Of a DNA stretch of 5,607 nt, positions 4,939 through 5,607 are shown one piece after another. A program made the position numbers and the translations under genes. The stretch is from Candidatus Nitrosotenuis sp. (lineage in GTDB: Archaea > Thermoproteota > Nitrososphaeria > Nitrososphaerales > Nitrosopumilaceae). The stretch is taken from assembly GCA_023252015.1 (NCBI GenBank), contig JAHEXS010000080.1, positions 1 to 5,607 on the forward strand. The letters are read 5' to 3'. Position 1 is the stretch's first letter, and every line of letters begins with the position of its first letter. The notes under the pieces were generated by a model that saw only the letters and a program-made list of their open reading frames with translations, had not been told where the DNA came from and made no database searches.

Positions 4939-5607
4939 ATGAACTGGCGAATCGTAGCTTTTCTAGCTAGTCTTGTACCGTTTCTAATAATTGCAATCCA
5001 ATTCCACATAAAGCCTCAAGACATTTTCGCAGTTGGAATAATCAACTTTCTTGCAGCATTTGCAGCAATAATGTTCAAGCTTTTCTTACAGGGCATAAAA
5101 TTTCACTACATAGTACGAGTGTTTCATGGCTCTCTAGAATCGTTGTGGAGAACAATTTTTGTTAGAATTGGAAGTGAGTTTGTCACCATGACAACGCCAA
5201 TGTTTGTCGGCGGCGAGGTAGTCAGAATATACTGGATGAAAAAAAGAGGCATGTCGACAGCAAAAGCATCATGGCTTGGAATTTTTGAGATAGTTACAGA
5301 GGTTCTCGCAGCAGGAATTTTATCAATACTGGCAGGACTCTTTGCATTAGTTAATGGCTATACCATAATTGGAATAGTTGTACTTGCAGCTGCAATTCCT
5401 ATTGTGGGGCTCTGGGTAGGTCTATTTTTCCTCTCATCAAAAAGAACATTTCATGTCCCCAGAACATTTTGTAATCTAATAATTAAGTTCAGAAAGGAAA
5501 AAGGCATTCAGTATATAGAAAAAACAAATGAATGGATGAACGACATATGTATTATGAGTAAAGAAAACTTTCAATCAAAGCAGGTAAAAAAAGTATTTTT
5601 TGTAACT
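4939..5607 (+). CDS. Membrane protein of the LPG-synthase TM / UPF0104 family, 3'-partial
   Basis: The frame is open from the ATG at 4939 to the right edge, with 223 residues visible. The family is usually about 300-350 residues, so the C-terminal third is probably missing. Hydrophobic helices are seen near 6-24, 30-52, 118-140 and 143-165. The central block SEFVTMTTPMFVGGEVVRIY followed by MKKRGMSTAKA and a Glu-rich helix (IFEIVTEVLAAG) matches the P-GG(D/E)-R...R-G-(M/L)-S...E pattern of the lysylphosphatidylglycerol-synthase transmembrane domain (PF03706). In bacteria this domain flips aminoacylated lipids. In archaea it occurs alone, or at the end of AglD-like glycosyltransferases, and a lipid or glycolipid carrier role is likely. 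No soluble aminoacyl-transferase domain is seen, so actual lysyl-PG synthesis is not implied. It diverges from the GPN operon across a shared 55-base promoter region. Confidence 0.82.
   Translation, partial: MNWRIVAFLASLVPFLIIAIQFHIKPQDIFAVGIINFLAAFAAIMFKLFLQGIKFHYIVRVFHGSLESLWRTIFVRIGSEFVTMTTPMFVGGEVVRIYWMKKRGMSTAKASWLGIFEIVTEVLAAGILSILAGLFALVNGYTIIGIVVLAAAIPIVGLWVGLFFLSSKRTFHVPRTFCNLIIKFRKEKGIQYIEKTNEWMNDICIMSKENFQSKQVKKVFFVT

Noticed and set aside
1..5607. Mobile element, CRISPR array, tRNA or a new defence system
   Set aside because: No transposase or integrase motif, no spaced direct repeats, no cloverleaf seen by eye, and nearly all DNA is accounted for by housekeeping genes with uniform composition.

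Overview
The window looks like a piece of core chromosome from an ammonia-oxidising archaeon of the Thaumarchaeota (Nitrososphaerota), probably the Nitrosopumilus/Nitrosarchaeum/Nitrosotenuis side. The reasons are gene content (archaeal QueE and QueC, a single GPN-loop GTPase, an archaeal-type homoserine kinase, a zinc FolE1), TATA-box promoters about 26-28 bases before the start codons, very tight packing, moderately low GC (roughly 40% by eye) and frequent TTG/GTG starts. The lineage is inferred from these traits, not from a database match.

Layout. Bases 1-648 hold the 3' part of a low-complexity, coiled-coil protein ending in 11-residue repeats. Bases 692-886 encode a 64-residue two-helix membrane protein. 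Bases 943-2210 are a two-gene operon, queE-folE, with stop and start overlapping. Bases 2254-2508 encode an 84-residue two-helix membrane protein. One base later, on the other strand, comes the 3' end of a three-gene leftward operon read in the order GPN GTPase (4883-4125), homoserine kinase thrB (4125-3196) and queC (3187-2510). Diverging from it at 4939, and running off the right edge, is a membrane protein of the lysylphosphatidylglycerol-synthase transmembrane family (UPF0104-like).

Function. FolE, QueE and QueC are three of the four enzymes that turn GTP into preQ0, the precursor of archaeosine in archaeal tRNA; QueD is not in the window. The preQ0 genes lie on two converging transcripts with a small membrane-protein gene between them. 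queC is the last gene of an operon that otherwise serves threonine synthesis (ThrB) and a GPN GTPase.

Expression signals are unusually readable. Every gene that begins a transcript has an AT-rich TATA-like element centred 26-28 bases before its start codon, which implies leaderless mRNAs. Every internal operon gene has a Shine-Dalgarno-like GGAG or AGGTG a few bases before its start. One TATA element is centred between the divergent GPN and UPF0104-like starts and may serve both strands. A perfect 7+7 palindrome lies between the TATA box and the start of queE. I see no mobile element, CRISPR array, RNA gene or defence system, and no gene-free stretch longer than about 60 bases.
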